From the NCBI GenBank assembly GCA_963721905.1, contig CAVRMF010000021.1, forward strand, positions 62,001-126,000: 64,000 nt of DNA, in the 5' to 3' direction. Of this stretch, positions 44,130-53,000 are shown piece by piece (the stretch's first letter is position 1; every line of letters starts with the position of its first letter). Source of the stretch: Roseiarcus sp963721905 (GTDB lineage Bacteria; Pseudomonadota; Alphaproteobacteria; Rhizobiales; Beijerinckiaceae). The position numbers and the translations under genes were made by a program. The notes below the pieces were generated by a model, which saw only the letters and a list, made by a program, of their open reading frames with translations, had not been told where the DNA came from and ran no database searches.

Positions 44130-44921
44130 TCACGCGCCCGTAACAACCCGTGCGAAGACAAGGACGTCCACGCGCTTGGCGCCCGCCCGCAGGAGCGCCC
44201 GCGAGGCGGCGTTGGCGGTCGCCCCCGAGGTCAGGACGTCGTCGATGAGCACGACGTTCATGCCCCGCACCGGCGCGCCTTCAGCTGCGCGGAAGGCGCC
44301 CTGGACGTTTTCGGCCCGCTGGGCGCGGCTCAAGCCCACCTGGCTCGCCGTCGCCTTGACGCGCAGAAGCGCGGTGAGGTCGCAGGGCTTACCGGTCTCA
44401 CGCGAGATTGCGCGGGCGAGCGCGGCGGCCTGATTGAACCGCCTGCGCCAGAGCCGCAACGGATGCAGCGGCACAGGCGTGAGGAGATCGGCCCCGGCCA
44501 GGACGTCGGCGCCGGCGCGCGCCATCCAGCGGGCGATCGGGCGGGCGAGCTCCGCCCGGTCGGAATATTTGAGCCGATGGGCAAGTGTCCGCGCCGGCCC
44601 GTCCTCGAACCGGGCGACGGCGCGGGCGCGCGAGAAAACCGGGGGATCGGCCATCGCCTGCGGCGAGAGAAGCCCCTCGCCGAGGTCCTGCTCGAACGGC
44701 GTGCCGAGGCGCTCGCAGAACGGCCGCTCGATGAAGCGCATCGCGCTCCAGCAGCGCGGACAGAGGGCGCCGTGGGCCCCGGTCGCGGCTCGGCAGGCCA
44801 GGCACGTCGGCGGGTAGAGCGTATTGAGGGCCGCATCCGCGAGGCGCCGGGCGAACGCCGAAGCGCGCCGGGTCCAGGGCGGCCCGGCGGCGTAGTCGAA
44901 CGACGCGGAATCGGCGCTCAT
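44130..44921 (-). CDS. ComF family phosphoribosyltransferase-like protein
   Basis: A 263-residue protein with the N-terminal zinc-binding CxxC set (TCLACRAATGAHGALCPRCW), VPLHPLRLWRRRFNQAAALA, and the PRPP-binding motif NVVLIDDVLTSGATANAASR. ComF proteins support DNA uptake and recombination in several bacteria; in this order the role is not established. It is first in the comF-grxC-DUF1178 operon. Confidence 0.9.
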   Translation of the reverse strand: MSADSASFDYAAGPPWTRRASAFARRLADAALNTLYPPTCLACRAATGAHGALCPRCWSAMRFIERPFCERLGTPFEQDLGEGLLSPQAMADPPVFSRARAVARFEDGPARTLAHRLKYSDRAELARPIARWMARAGADVLAGADLLTPVPLHPLRLWRRRFNQAAALARAISRETGKPCDLTALLRVKATASQVGLSRAQRAENVQGAFRAAEGAPVRGMNVVLIDDVLTSGATANAASRALLRAGAKRVDVLVFARVVTGA

Positions 44922-44985
44922 GGGACGGATGTTAGCGCGGCAGGGGGCTTTGCGCGAGGGGACGACGGGCGCATAAGGCGTCCCC

Positions 44986-45882
44986 GTGCCGCCGACTGCC
45001 CCGCCCCCGCAGATTTTCGACCGCGCGCTCGTTCATCGCCGGCTGGATCGCGCCTGGGCGCGGGCGCAGCCCGGTGGCGGCGCGGACTTTCTTCTCGTCC
45101 GCGCGGCGGAAGAGCTCGGAGATCGGCTATCGCTCGTCAAGCGGCGCTTCCCATTCGCCGCCGATTTCGGCTCGCCCGGACCTCACGCCGCGGCTGAGCT
45201 CGCAGCCGGCGGCGAGGTCGATCGAATCATCCGCATCGCCCCGACCTTCGCCAGCGTCGGGGCCGGCGCGTTCCTGCCCGCCGTCGGCGATCTCGAGCGG
45301 CTGCCGGTCGCCGAGGGCCGTCTCGATCTCGCCGTTTCGCTGCTCGCGTTGCAGACCGTCAACGACCTGCCCGGCGCGCTGATCCAGATGCGGCGCGCGC
45401 TCAAAGCCGACGGCCTCCTGATGGCGGCGATCTTGGGCGGCGACACGCTGACCGAATTACGCCAGAGCCTCACGATCGCCGAAAGCGAGGTTTTGGGCGG
45501 CGTGTCGCCGCGCGTCGCCCCGTTCGTCGACGTGCGCGCGTTCGGCGCGCTCGCGCAAAGGGCGGGCCTTGCGCTGCCGGTGGTCGACCTCGACCGCGCG
45601 ACCGTCCGCTACGCCGGCCTCGCAGCGCTCCTGAACGACCTTCGCGCCTTTGGCGCGGCGAATTCGCTGAACGCTCGAAGCCGAACGCCCTTGAGGCGCG
45701 AGGTGCTGACCCGCGCCGCGGTGGTTTACGCCGAACGGTTCTCGGACCCCGACCGGCGGCTCCGCGCGACCTTCGACATCTTGTGGCTGAGCGGATGGGC
45801 GCCGCACGAAAGCCAGCCGAAGCCGCTAAAGCCAGGGTCGGCGACGACGCGGCTCGCCGACGCGCTCAAGACGCGACGCTGA
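44986..45882 (+). CDS. SAM-dependent methyltransferase (BioC/NDUFAF5-like)
   Basis: A 298-residue protein. IFDRALVHRRLDRAWAR at the start, LDLAVSLLALQTVNDLPGAL and AILGGDTLTELRQSL in the middle, and GVSPRVAPFVDVRAFGALAQ match the branch related to mitochondrial NDUFAF5, a methyltransferase-fold complex I assembly factor. The classical glycine-rich SAM motif is poor here. The GTG at 44986 gives the family N-terminus. It is divergent from the comF-like gene. Confidence 0.8.
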   Translation: MPPTAPPPQIFDRALVHRRLDRAWARAQPGGGADFLLVRAAEELGDRLSLVKRRFPFAADFGSPGPHAAAELAAGGEVDRIIRIAPTFASVGAGAFLPAVGDLERLPVAEGRLDLAVSLLALQTVNDLPGALIQMRRALKADGLLMAAILGGDTLTELRQSLTIAESEVLGGVSPRVAPFVDVRAFGALAQRAGLALPVVDLDRATVRYAGLAALLNDLRAFGAANSLNARSRTPLRREVLTRAAVVYAERFSDPDRRLRATFDILWLSGWAPHESQPKPLKPGSATTRLADALKTRR

Positions 45883-45905
45883 GAGCCTGACCGAAAAGCC
45901 GGCTC

Positions 45906-45956
45906 CCTCGTCCTTCGAGGCCTTTTGAGTGCCGCAAAAGGCGCCTCGGGATGAGG
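45906..45956. repeat. Dispersed palindromic repeat, copy 1
   Basis: A 51-base near-palindrome from CCTCGTCCTTCGAGGCC to GCCTCGGGATGAGG. A related copy is at 47657-47710. It sits 24 bases after the methyltransferase stop. Confidence 0.75.
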
Positions 45957-46084
45957 CGCTGCTTTTCACACCGGCTCTGACGCCTGCGCGAAATTGCCCG
46001 CGGCGTCGTGATTTGACCGGTCATGCCGTGGCGTTAAGATGCTCTGGGTCAATCGGGCGCGCGGGCAAAGCACGGAGGTCCACC

Positions 46085-46468
46085 ATGGCGGATTTTAACA
46101 TGATGAGCGACCCGCCCTTGGCGGCCGGCGAGGCCGCGCCCGTTAGGAAGCGTCGCGACCCTCTCGTCCGCTACATGATTTTCCACTGGGTGCTGGGCGC
46201 GCTGGGCGGCGCGCTCTGCACGACCGCGTTTCTGGTCTTCGATCCGTGCGGCATTTGGCCGCTCATCCACGACAGCGGCATGGGCGTTCCGGCGATCTTC
46301 CTGCTCTACGTCGGCTTCATGACGTCGTTCGGCGGGCTGGTCTGCGCCGCCGCCGTGATGTTCCCGCCCGGCGATGACGAGCCGCCGCGCGGGGGCCTGC
46401 GCGGCAATATGATCCCGGCGAACTGGCGGCCGCGGCTCGCCTACGCCGGAGCGGCGCGGCGCGTCTGA
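46085..46468 (+). CDS. Small membrane protein of unknown function
   Basis: A 127-residue protein with two hydrophobic segments (YMIFHWVLGALGGALCTTAF and VPAIFLLYVGFMTSFGGLVC) and charged ends. No family is recognised. The ATG at 46085 has a CGGAGG site. It is a single-gene unit before the Phd/VapC-type module. Confidence 0.7.
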   Translation: MADFNMMSDPPLAAGEAAPVRKRRDPLVRYMIFHWVLGALGGALCTTAFLVFDPCGIWPLIHDSGMGVPAIFLLYVGFMTSFGGLVCAAAVMFPPGDDEPPRGGLRGNMIPANWRPRLAYAGAARRV

Positions 46469-46536
46469 TGCGGAATCTGTAGACGCGGTCGCTGACCGCG
46501 TCGGCCGCGATCGGCGATCGCGGCTACAATGCTCGC

Positions 46537-46806
46537 ATGAAAACGGTAACGATCCGCGAAGCGAAGAATCGCCTGACCGCGCTCGCCCGCGAGGTCGAGC
46601 GGGGGGAAACCATTGTCGTCACGCGCAATGGCTCGCCCGTTTTCGAGCTCACGCCGCATCGCCCGCGCAAGGGTCTTCGTCTCGAAGCGATCGAGGACTT
46701 CAAGCGGAAGCGCGGGATCGAAACGATCGTGGCCTTCATCGCCGATGATTTCGACGATCCGCTGCCGGAGGGTTTTCTCCTGCGTCCGGCGCCGCCCGAC
46801 GCATGA
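46537..46806 (+). CDS. Phd/YefM-type antitoxin
   Basis: An 89-residue antitoxin with the typical MKTVTIREAKNRLTALAREV start and RGETIVVTRNGSPVFELTPH DNA-binding fold, followed by an acidic toxin-wrapping tail (FIADDFDDPLPEGFLL). It overlaps the PIN toxin gene by four bases (ATGA), an antitoxin-first layout. Confidence 0.88.
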   Translation: MKTVTIREAKNRLTALAREVERGETIVVTRNGSPVFELTPHRPRKGLRLEAIEDFKRKRGIETIVAFIADDFDDPLPEGFLLRPAPPDA

Positions 46807-47189
46807 AGCTTTTGCTCGACACCCATGTCCTTCTGGCTCTGATCGGGCGCGGCGCATCCAGCCTGCCCGCAACGGTCGCCGCATTGCTGAGGGACGGCGG
46901 CAACGAGCATCACCTAAGCGCAGGGAGCCTTTGGGAGATCGCCATCAAGTGCCGGCTGGGCAAACTGAAGCTGACGCACGAACTCGGCGCCCTGCGCGAG
47001 CTTCTCGACGGCCTCGGCGTCAGGATTGTCCCGATCGACGAACGCCACGCGCTCGCGCCCGTCGAACCCGAGCCGATGACGCCCGATCCGTTCGCCCGGA
47101 TGCTGCTGGCGCAATGTCAGGTTGAGGGACTGCGGCTCGTCATCATCGACCGCGCCCTCGTTGCGCATCCGCTGGCGGCGAAGGGATAG
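46803..47189 (+). CDS. VapC-like PIN domain toxin
   Basis: A 128-residue PIN-domain RNase. The first acidic residue is in MKLLLDTHVLLALIG, the second in SAGSLWEIAIKCRLGKLKL and the third in TPDPFARMLLAQC; the C-terminal strand reads LRLVIIDRALVAHPL. The fourth acidic position, usually an aspartate near the C-terminus, is the D of IID. It is paired with the upstream Phd-type antitoxin. Confidence 0.9.
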   Translation: MKLLLDTHVLLALIGRGASSLPATVAALLRDGGNEHHLSAGSLWEIAIKCRLGKLKLTHELGALRELLDGLGVRIVPIDERHALAPVEPEPMTPDPFARMLLAQCQVEGLRLVIIDRALVAHPLAAKG

Positions 47190-47380
47190 GTTCGTGCTCG
47201 GCCTCGTCTGAAATCGGTGGTCGAATCCTCTGTCCTCATCCTTGTATGCGGCTTTGGGTCAAGGGGAGGGGATTGGGGGTGATTGGCGGGCTTCTGTTTC
47301 TTTGTTCGAGCGCAGGGGGTTTCTTCGTCCCGAGCGCAGTTTTCGGATGCGCCGGGCGCAGCCGCGGTCGAGCCTGACCG

Positions 47381-47528
47381 AAGGTCACCGATCGCGTAGC
47401 GGCTCATCGTCTTGGCGCCGGGGAGAAACACCCCGAGCTTCCAATCGGCCTTTGCTCAGTTCCCAGGCGATATGCACCGTGGCATACTCACTCACGGCGG
47501 GCGTGTCAGGGCAAACCAGATACGTCAT
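47381..47528 (-). pseudogene. N-terminal remnant of an IS110-type transposase
   Basis: The minus strand reads VSEYATVHIAWELSKGR and, after a one-base shift near 47440, WKLGVFLPGAKTMSRYAIGD. EYATVHxAxELSK and the LPG..KMSRY pattern are typical of one branch of IS110 transposases. Everything beyond residue 50 is missing and the flanks show no element ends. The rest of the 47190-47772 gap contains only this remnant and the palindromic repeat at 47657-47710. Confidence 0.65.
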
Positions 47529-47656
47529 CTTGGGCCTCCGAGGTTGGATGGTTTGGCAATCCAATCCTACCTCTCGACCGCCCGCCGGCCCATAGCGTCT
47601 GAAGCGGCCCAAGGCCGCGTCTCAAAGGACGTTCCAGAGGGCACTGTTCGATGCCT

Positions 47657-47710
47657 CCTCGAGCATCCTTCGAGGCCTTTTGCTTCCGCAAAAAGCGCGT
47701 CAGGATGAGG
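47657..47710. repeat. Dispersed palindromic repeat, copy 2
   Basis: It runs from CCTCGAGCATCCTTCGAGG through CCTTTTGC to CAGGATGAGG and resembles copy 1 at 45906-45956, with small indels. Confidence 0.75.
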
Positions 47711-47772
47711 ATCGGCGAATTGCGGCGGCTCAGGTGGCGCCGACCCGATCATCTCAGCCCCCGCCCCTCCCC

Positions 47773-48642
47773 TCAAATCTCCGCATGCGCCTGATTGAAG
47801 CGCCACACGTCCTCGAACCCCATCAGCCGGTTCATGTCGGCGAAGGCGTAGAGGGGCGCTGTTGAGCCCAAAGACGAGCCGGTCTCGCGGATCTGCCGAT
47901 AGACCGTCTCCAGCGCGGCGGCGGCGCTGAGCAGCCCCGCGACGGGATAGATGGCGAGGGCATAGCCGAGTTCGGCGAGACGCGCGGGCTTCAGCATCGG
48001 CGTGCGTCCGCCTTCGACCATGTTGGCGACGAGCGGCATGTCGCCGAGCTCACGGCCGATCTCGGCCATCTCCGCTTCGGTTTCCGGCAACTCGACAAAC
48101 AGGAGATCCGCGCCCGCCCTGGCATAGAGCCGCGCACGGCGAAGCGCTTCGGCGAGGCCGAGCGAGCTTCGCGCGTCGGTGCGCGCGATGACGAGAAAAT
48201 CAGGGCTTTGCCGCGCTTCGGCCGCCACTGCGATCTTGCGGACCATGTCTTCGGCCGCTATCACGCGCCGGTCAGGCGTGTGGCCGCATTTCTTGGGGAA
48301 TTCCTGATCCTCGAGCTGGATCGCGGCGGCGCCGGCGCGTTCGTAGCCGCGAACGGTGTGGCGGACGTTCAGGAGGCCGCCGTAGCCCGTATCGCCGTCG
48401 GCGATCAGCGGCGCCCCGGCCATTTCAGCCATGAGTTCGACGCGTTCGACCATCTCGGCGTAACTGGCGAGCCCGGCGTCAGGAAGCCCGAGATGCGAAG
48501 CGACCGCACCGTAGCCCGTCATGTAGAGGGCGTCGAAACCCATGCGCGCCGCCATGCGCAGCGACACCATGTCGTAGACGCCCGGCGCGGCTATCACGCG
48601 GTCCCTGGGTCGGGCGTTCAGAACATCGCGAAGTCTCAGCAT
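47773..48642 (-). CDS. Isocitrate lyase/PEP mutase superfamily protein
   Basis: A 289-residue TIM-barrel enzyme of the oxaloacetate decarboxylase/2-methylisocitrate-lyase-like branch. Visible are APGVYDMVSLRMAARMGFDA, LIADGDTGYGGLLNVRHTV (metal-binding aspartates), IQLEDQEFPKKCGHTPDRRV with the catalytic cysteine of the KKCGH motif, and IARTDARSSLGLAEAL. The reaction is carbon-carbon cleavage of a 2-hydroxy or 2-oxo diacid; the exact substrate is open. It is divergent from the GlcG-like gene. Confidence 0.88.
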   Translation of the reverse strand: MLRLRDVLNARPRDRVIAAPGVYDMVSLRMAARMGFDALYMTGYGAVASHLGLPDAGLASYAEMVERVELMAEMAGAPLIADGDTGYGGLLNVRHTVRGYERAGAAAIQLEDQEFPKKCGHTPDRRVIAAEDMVRKIAVAAEARQSPDFLVIARTDARSSLGLAEALRRARLYARAGADLLFVELPETEAEMAEIGRELGDMPLVANMVEGGRTPMLKPARLAELGYALAIYPVAGLLSAAAALETVYRQIRETGSSLGSTAPLYAFADMNRLMGFEDVWRFNQAHAEI

Positions 48643-48814
48643 GACAAGCCCTCACCGGGAGTCGATCGATGAACAGCGATAGGACAGCCGGGTCGGCCCG
48701 GGCAATACCGCCGGCGACGATGACGTTGACGCAGGGTTTGGACCGGACCATTTTGCTCGCCAGAGCGGAACGAACCGCTCGCCGGCGCAAAGCGCTTTGA
48801 AGGGAGGCAAACGC

Positions 48815-49240
48815 ATGACATTCGTCAAGCACAGCATCGACGCCGAAATGGCGGAGAAGGCGGTTGCGGCGGCGGCGAAAAAGGCCGCCGAATTGAAGCT
48901 CAAGATGTGCATCGCGGTGGCCGACGAGGCCGGCGATCTCAAGGCTTTCGTGCGCATGGACGGAGCGCCGAAGCTCTCGATCCAGATTGCGCAGGACAAG
49001 GCGTTCACCGCTGCCTCGTATTCCATGCCGACCCATGCCTGGTTCGAGTTCATCAAGAACGATCCGCCGCTCCTGCACGGCATCACCCACACGCCGCGGC
49101 TTATCGTGTTCGGCGGCGGATTTCCGATCATGCTGAAAAGCGAGATGGTCGGCGCCATCGGCCTCAGCGGCGGCCACTACAGCCAGGACATGGAATGCGC
49201 GCGGGCCGCTCTGGAAGCAATCGGCGCCGACGAGTTGTAG
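48815..49240 (+). CDS. GlcG/HbpS family heme-binding-type protein
   Basis: A 141-residue GlcG/HbpS-fold protein: MAEKAVAAAAKKAAELKLKM, CIAVADEAGDLKAFVRMDGA, QDKAFTAASYSMPTHAWFEF and VGAIGLSGGHYSQDMECARA. Family members bind heme or small cofactors and often accompany dehydrogenases. The ATG at 48815 has a GGGAGG site. It is cut off from further genes by a palindromic repeat. Confidence 0.87.
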   Translation: MTFVKHSIDAEMAEKAVAAAAKKAAELKLKMCIAVADEAGDLKAFVRMDGAPKLSIQIAQDKAFTAASYSMPTHAWFEFIKNDPPLLHGITHTPRLIVFGGGFPIMLKSEMVGAIGLSGGHYSQDMECARAALEAIGADEL

Positions 49241-49246
49241 CGGACA

Positions 49247-49334
49247 TCATCGCGAGCGCGAGCGAAGCGATCCAGGGATCGTCGGGCGGAGGCGGCAGCT
49301 CTGGATCGCCGCGTCGCTTCGCTTCTCGCGATGA
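49247..49334. repeat. Inverted palindromic intergenic repeat
   Basis: Two arms face each other: TCATCGCGAGCGCGAGCGAA running on to GCGATCCAG, and CTGGATCGCCGCGTCGCTTC running on to TCGCGATGA. A weaker copy seems to lie at about 41137-41260. The element separates the GlcG-like gene from the HEPN/MNT module. Confidence 0.75.
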
Positions 49335-49347
49335 CGGGGCGCACAAC

Positions 49348-49701
49348 TCATCGTCCGCTTTCGCGCAACGCAATTTCTGCTTCGACTGCGGCCAAAAGCT
49401 GCGGCAAGTGATCCTGCACGGTCGCCCAGAGATACAACTCAAGGACATTGTCGTATTCGTGCCGATAAAAGTTGACAACGTCCCGGATCGACCGCCAAGG
49501 CAAACGAGGATGTCGCTCGCGTAATTCCTCGGGTAGCCGACGACTCGCCTCAGACACGATTTCCAACGCACGGGTCACGGCGTAGACGTGCAGCGGAGAG
49601 TCCCGGAACTGATTGTAAGTCAGGCCCGCGACGAACGTGCGAGCCAGCCGAACGTTGTGTCGGATTGCTAAAAGCGCGGCGTCCCCGGCCTCAGAACGCA
49701 T
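49348..49701 (-). CDS. HepT-like HEPN (DUF86) toxin
   Basis: A 117-residue all-helical HEPN protein. RALEIVSEASRRLPEELRER and LPWRSIRDVVNFYRHEYDNV form the DUF86 pattern; the RNase-type arginine/histidine motif is present in the RDVVNFYRHEY variant, spaced differently from the common Rx4-6H. It is the toxin half of a HEPN/MNT pair and overlaps the nucleotidyltransferase gene by 11 bases. Confidence 0.87.
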   Translation of the reverse strand: MRSEAGDAALLAIRHNVRLARTFVAGLTYNQFRDSPLHVYAVTRALEIVSEASRRLPEELRERHPRLPWRSIRDVVNFYRHEYDNVLELYLWATVQDHLPQLLAAVEAEIALRESGR

Positions 49702-49987
49702 AAATGGCGTCGCGCTCGGCGGTCGGTCGGACGTGCGGCTTCATCGCCGCCCGGTTTGACACTTCAACAGGCTCGGTGAACATGTCTTCGATCGCATGGA
49801 CGACGGCCACATACTGAAACACGTCCATCGGGAAGTCCGGCGCGATTTCGACAAGGATGTCGATGTCGCTATCGAGGCGGGCTTCCCCCCTCGCGCGTGA
49901 GCCGAAGAGCGCGGCATGGCTCACGCCGTGCTCGCGAAGCACGACCTCGTTCTCGCGCAGCTTGGCGATGATGGTCTGGCGATCCAT
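49691..49987 (-). CDS. MntA-like minimal nucleotidyltransferase antitoxin
   Basis: A 98-residue minimal nucleotidyltransferase. The active site reads LFGSRARGEARLDSDIDILV, with the GSRARG and DxD motifs. In studied systems such enzymes add AMP to the HEPN partner and block its RNase activity. MDRQTIIAKLREN at 49987 is the likeliest start; a longer frame to 50026 exists. It lies upstream of hepT and overlaps it. Confidence 0.88.
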   Translation of the reverse strand: MDRQTIIAKLRENEVVLREHGVSHAALFGSRARGEARLDSDIDILVEIAPDFPMDVFQYVAVVHAIEDMFTEPVEVSNRAAMKPHVRPTAERDAIYAF

Positions 49988-50069
49988 GGCCTGTACCTTA
50001 GCATGACTGGATTGGTTTTCGTACATGCGAGCGCGGGCGCCGAGGCTCTGAATCCCTTCATCGCGCGCC

Positions 50070-53000
50070 TCATTTCGCCGCGCCGATCGCCTCCTCCTTG
50101 CCCTCCGCCAGGTGTCCCGCGGCCCGCTCCCTGGCGATGAAGGCCGCGTGGTCGCGGGCGAGGAACGTATAGACCGCGGGGGTGACGAAGAGGGTGAAGA
50201 GCGTGCCGATCGCCATGCCGGCGAAAATGGTGAGGCCGATGTCGAAGCGGGAGCGCGCCCCGGCGCCGGAGGCGAGGATGAGCGGCACCATGCCCACGAC
50301 CATCGCCGCCGTCGTCATCAGGATGGGCCGAAGCCGGACCGCCGCCGCCTCCTCGATGGCGCCTCGTCGCGACAATCCCCGCGTCTCCTGCAGGCGGTTG
50401 GCGAAGTCGACCATGAGGATCCCGTGCTTGGAGATGAGGCCGATCAGGGTGACGAGGCCGATCTGCGAATAGATGTTGATGCTCGCGAAGCCGAGAAAGC
50501 CGCCGATGTTGAGCGGCAGCAGGGCGCCGAAGAGCGCGGTCGGCAGCGCGATCAGGATGATGAGCGGATCGCGGAAGCTCTCGTACTGGGCGGCGAGCAC
50601 GAGATAGATCACGATCAGCGCGAAGACGAAGACGTAGACGAGCGCATTGCCCTCCTGCTCGTATTGCCGCGAGTCGCCCTGGAAATCGTAGGAATAACCT
50701 TCCGGGAAAATCTCCTTCGATTTCTCTTTGAGGAAATCGAGCGCATCGCCGAGCGTCCGTCCGGGGAACGGCACGCCCGAGAGCGTCGCGGAATTGAGCT
50801 GCTGGAAGCTCGTCAGCGCGTTCGGCTGCACCTCTTCCGCAACGGTCGCCACCGCCGAGAGCGGCGCGAGCTCGCCGTTGCTGGTGCGCAACTGATAGCG
50901 GGTCAGCCAGTCGGGCTCGAGACGGAACTCGCGCGGCGCCTGCGGAATGACCTCATAGCTGCGCCCATAAAGGTTGAACAGGTTGACGTAGTTGCCGCCG
51001 AGCATGGTTGCGAGCGCGGTTCCGATATCCGACATATTGACGCCGATGCGGTTCGCCTTGTCGGCGTCGATCTTGAATTCGTATTGCGGCGTGTCGAACT
51101 TGAGGTCGACATCGGTGAAGAGGAAGAGGCCGCTCTCCCGGGCCGCCTGCTGCATCTTCAGCGCGACGTCCGCGAGCGTCGCATAGTCGCCCGTCGTGCG
51201 GATGATAAACTGCATCGGCGCGCCGCCGGTCGAGCCGGGCAGCGCCGGCGGTGAGAACGCCTGGATCTGCGCGGTCGGCACAGACTGGAATTTCGGCCCG
51301 AGATCGGTCAGCACCTGTTTTTGGCTGCGCGCGCGCTGGTCCCAGGGCTTCAGCAGGACGCCGGCGAAGCCTCCACGCACGCTCGGAAAGCCGTTGATGA
51401 CGAAGAGATGGTCGAATTCCGGCACGTCTTTGACCTGGGCGTAAAGCGCCTGCGTCGCCTTCTCGGTGTAATCGAGATTGGCGACCTGCGGAATCTTGAT
51501 CAGAGACAACAGGATGCCCTGGTCCTCCTCGGGCGCAAGCTCGCGCGGGGTCGAGGCGTACATGACGCCGGTCAGCGCGAGCACGCCGACGAGGATCAGC
51601 AGCGTCAGCGCGCGAAAATTGAGCGTGCTGTGGAGCCGGCGCCGATAGGCGCCGCGCAGGCGATTGAACGACCGATCGACGAAGCGGCCGAACCAGCCCT
51701 GCTCTGCGTCGTGGCGCAGGAGCTTCGAGCACATCATCGGCGACAGCGTCAGCGCGATGAAGCCGGAGACGATCACCGCGCCCGCCAGCGTGAAGGCGAA
51801 TTCGCGGAAGAGCGCGCCAGTTACGCCGGAGACGAATCCGATCGGCGCATAGACAGCGGCGAGCGTGATCGTCATCGCGACAATGGGCAGCGCGATCTCG
51901 TGCGCGCCGCGGATCGCGGCGTCGAACGGCGTCATGCCATCCTCGATGTGGCGATGGATGTTCTCGACCACGACGATGGCGTCGTCGACGACGAGGCCGA
52001 TGCCGAGCACCAGCGCCAGCAGGGTCAGGAGGTTGATCGAATAGCCGAGGGCGAGCAGCGCGATCATCACGCCGATCAGCGACAGCGGGATGGTGACAAT
52101 CGGGATGAAGGTCGAGCGCAGGTTGCCCAGAAACAGGAAGATGACGACAATCACGATCGCCGCTGCCTCGATCAGGGTCTTGGCGACTTCGTAGATCGAG
52201 GAGCGGATGAACTTGGTCGAGTCGTAGGCGATGGTTGAATGGAGGCCGGTCGGCAACTGGCTCTCGATGCTCGGCATGACCCGGCGAACGCCGTCGATGA
52301 CGGTCAGCGGATTCGCCTCCGGCGTGCCGTAGACGCCAATGAACACGGCTTTCAGACCGTCAAAGACGGACGAGGAATCCGAACTCTGCGGCCCGAGCTC
52401 GATCTTAGAGACGTCGCCAAGCCGCACCAGGGCGTCGCCATGCGCGGCGATCACCAGCTGGCCGAAGGCCTCGGCGCTGTCGAGCGAGGTCAGAGCGTTG
52501 ATGCTGATCTGGGTGAAGTTGCTTTTGATCTCTCCTGCGGCGGAGGTGAAGTTGTTGGCGGCGAGCGCGGCGCGCACGTCGTTTGGGGTGACGCCGAGCG
52601 AGGCCATTCGTGTGGGATCGAGCCAGATGCGCATCGCGAATGTCTGACCGCCGAGGATCTGCGCGTTGGCGACGCCGTCGACCGTCTGCAGGCGCGGCTG
52701 AACGACGCGGGTCAGATAGTCGGTGATCTGCGAGGCGGTCATCACGTCCGAATTGAACGACAGGTACATGAGCGCGAAGCCCTGGCCCGTCTGCTTGACG
52801 ATGACCGGATCATTGGCCTCGCGCGGCAGGAGGCCGCGCACCTGGTTGACCTTCGAGAGCGTGTCGGCCATCGCCCGGTCAGGATTGGCGTCGAGCCTGA
52901 GGTTCAGGGTGATTGTCGATACGTTCTGCTGCGAACTCGAGACGAGCGTGTCGATGCCTTCGGAGCTTGCGACCGCCTGCTCGATTGGCGTGGTTATAAA

